Assembly (NCBI GenBank): GCA_947475545.1
Contig: CANJLL010000010.1
Span: 25,327 to 89,326 of the forward strand
From: Chloroflexota bacterium
GTDB lineage: Bacteria; Chloroflexota; Limnocylindria; Limnocylindrales; CSP1-4
DNA length: 64,000 nucleotides
Direction of reading: 5' to 3'
In this document: in pieces, positions 62,849 to 64,000 of the stretch
Layout: each line of letters starts with the position of its first letter
Numbering within the stretch: position 1 is the first letter of the stretch
The notes under the pieces: generated by a model
Databases searched by the model: none
What the model saw: only the letters and a program-made list of their open reading frames with translations
What the model was told of the DNA's origin: nothing
Translations under genes and position numbers: made by a program

Positions 62849-63706
62849 GTGATCGATCCCAAGCTGATGGCCCTGCTGACCGCCGTCGGCTTCGGGATCG
62901 CCCCGGTCCTGCTCAAGGTCGCGTTTCGCCACGGCGGCGGCATGACGGTGGGCCTGGTCGTGGGCCAGGTCTGCACCGTGGTGCTCAACCTGGCGCTGCT
63001 GGTCGTGATGGACCCACGGATCGACCTCCTGACGCCGCCCGCGGTGCTGGCATTTGCCGCAGGCGGGCTGGCCGGAACGGCAATCGGACGGCGCTGGGCC
63101 TACGAGTCGATCAACCTGCTGGGGCCGTCGAGGTCCACGACGATCCGGTCGGCGTCACCGGTGATCACGACGATGCTGGCCATCGCCTTCCTGGGCGAGC
63201 AGGTGGACCTGCTCCGCTGGGCGGCGATCATCGCGGTGGTCCTGGGGGCCGCGCTGGTGTCCTGGCAGCCGGGGGCCGGCGCGCGCGGCTGGATGGGGCT
63301 GGGGGTCGCGTACTCCGCGGCTGCGGCCGCGATTTACGGGGTGCGTCCGCTGATCGTCAAGATCGGGCTGGACGCGGCGGCGGCGCCGCTCTCGGCGGCC
63401 ATCATCGGGGCGGTGGCAGCGCTCCTGTACACCCTCATCTTCGAAGACCGCCGGCAGCTCCGGCCCTTCCGCCTGAACCGGGCGCTTGCCTGGTTCGTGG
63501 TTGCAGGGGCATTCCAGGCCCTGGGGGTGACGGCCCTCTCGTTCGGCCTCTCGGCCGGCGAGGCGAGCGTGGTCTACAGCCTGACGGCCAGCGCGCCGCT
63601 CTTCACGATCCTGTTCACCTGGATCGTGATCAGGGACGCGGAGCCCATCACGGTACGTCTGGTCGCCGGCACAGCGCTCGTCGTCGGAGGCGTCGTCTAC
63701 CTCTGA
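62849..63706 (+). CDS. EamA/DMT-family transporter
   Basis: 285 residues from GTG 62849. Ten hydrophobic segments in two five-helix repeats; each repeat ends with the EamA pattern (RSTTIRSASPVITTMLAIAFLGEQ in the first and VYSLTASAPLFTILFTWIVI in the second). The family exports or imports metabolites such as amino acids or nucleosides. It lies 97 nt behind the VOC gene on the same strand. Confidence 0.9.
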   Translation: MIDPKLMALLTAVGFGIAPVLLKVAFRHGGGMTVGLVVGQVCTVVLNLALLVVMDPRIDLLTPPAVLAFAAGGLAGTAIGRRWAYESINLLGPSRSTTIRSASPVITTMLAIAFLGEQVDLLRWAAIIAVVLGAALVSWQPGAGARGWMGLGVAYSAAAAAIYGVRPLIVKIGLDAAAAPLSAAIIGAVAALLYTLIFEDRRQLRPFRLNRALAWFVVAGAFQALGVTALSFGLSAGEASVVYSLTASAPLFTILFTWIVIRDAEPITVRLVAGTALVVGGVVYL

Positions 63707-63748
63707 CAGGGACGAGCCCCGGCCCCGCCCGCTCTTCCGGCGAGCCGC

Positions 63749-64000
63749 TCAGTCGCGGTTGAGAGGTCGGAGCCAGACCCACTGGAATGCCGACGTGGAG
63801 GCGGCCGGCGCCGGGGCAGCACCGCCTGAGGGCACGAAGTAGCCGGTCACGTCGAAGATGAGCTCGACGGTCTTGCCGGGGGCTGCACCGAAGACGGCGG
63901 ACAGGGTGCCGCCGGCACCGAGCGCCACGGTGACCCCGTTGGCCCGGTCATCACCCACGGGGAAGTTGATGGTGCTGCTGGTGGCCGACGTGGTTTCGAC
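63749..64000 (-). CDS. Secreted surface protein, C-terminal fragment (5' end outside window)
   Basis: About 83 codons reach the right edge on the minus strand and remain open. They read TSSTINFPVG, ANGVTVALGAGGTLSAVF, KTVELIFDVTGYFVPSGGA and end STSAFQWVWLRPLNRD. The IFDVTGYF block is a common C-terminal beta module of exported Chloroflexota and Actinomycetota surface proteins, often attached to peptidases or amidases. The catalytic part, if any, lies beyond the window. Confidence 0.75.
   Translation of the reverse strand, partial: VETTSATSSTINFPVGDDRANGVTVALGAGGTLSAVFGAAPGKTVELIFDVTGYFVPSGGAAPAPAASTSAFQWVWLRPLNRD

Noticed and set aside
1..64000. tRNA, rRNA, CRISPR arrays, complete insertion sequences or phage genes
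   Set aside because: I found no T-loop/anticodon arrangement, rRNA core sequence, regular spaced repeats or transposase motifs anywhere in the window.

Overview
The window is a GC-rich (about 70%), densely coded bacterial chromosome segment with about 50 genes on both strands, short spacers and frequent GTG starts. I see no rRNA, tRNA, CRISPR array, intact insertion sequence or phage gene. Five LLM-type (probably F420-dependent) oxidoreductases, many Ala/Pro/Thr-rich lipoproteins, an archaeal/SipW-type signal peptidase beside TasA-like surface proteins, and no outer-membrane genes point to a Chloroflexota lineage (Limnocylindria/Ellin6529-like); a high-GC actinomycete is the alternative. This placement is inference from gene content, not from a marker gene.

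Layout. 0-3 kb: end of a TasA/camelysin-like protein, a second SipW-type secreted protein, a SipW-type signal peptidase and a membrane-anchored trypsin-like protease. 3-12 kb: zinc-ribbon membrane protein, MFS exporter, a two-subunit TPP decarboxylase, a broken head-to-head gene pair near 7.9 kb, a DEAD-box RNA helicase, a NifX-like protein and a membrane protein. 12-18.3 kb: an Asp/Glu-racemase-superfamily protein, a complete NitT/TauT-type ABC importer, rsgA and a second, orphan substrate-binding lipoprotein. 18.6-24.7 kb: gltB-gltD glutamate synthase. 24.7-34.5 kb: PH-like protein, two LLM enzymes, a lipoprotein/response-regulator/kinase unit, MFS exporter, polysaccharide deacetylase and DUF985 cupin. 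34.5-37.6 kb: two overlapping genes for different MutS-like ATPases. 37.7-45.4 kb: membrane glycosyltransferases and an OmpR-type two-component system. 45.4-46.2 kb: a degenerate stretch with the tail of a DUF4143 ATPase. 46.2-64 kb: DapB-like reductase, large membrane protein, serC, an HMA-TauE-cupredoxin copper protein, a class III cyclase with three PAS-like modules, a zinc-ribbon protein with a long leader, a dihydroorotase-family hydrolase, a haem-binding/LuxR read-through gene, an epimerase, a VOC protein, an EamA transporter and the end of a surface protein.

A recurring theme is damaged reading frames: two genes with an in-frame TAG where Trp is expected (52662 and 57297), a frameshift in a six-base homopolymer (60782-60787), a likely lost stop fusing two genes (60141-60143), and a junction at about 7900-7911 where two divergent genes both lose their 5' ends. 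Either this genome is losing genes, or the assembly carries consensus errors and a chimeric join. Several genes are instead intact but lack expected catalytic residues: the DapB-like reductase, the racemase-fold protein and one histidine kinase. Probable transcription ends are long perfect GC hairpins with small loops and no U-tract.
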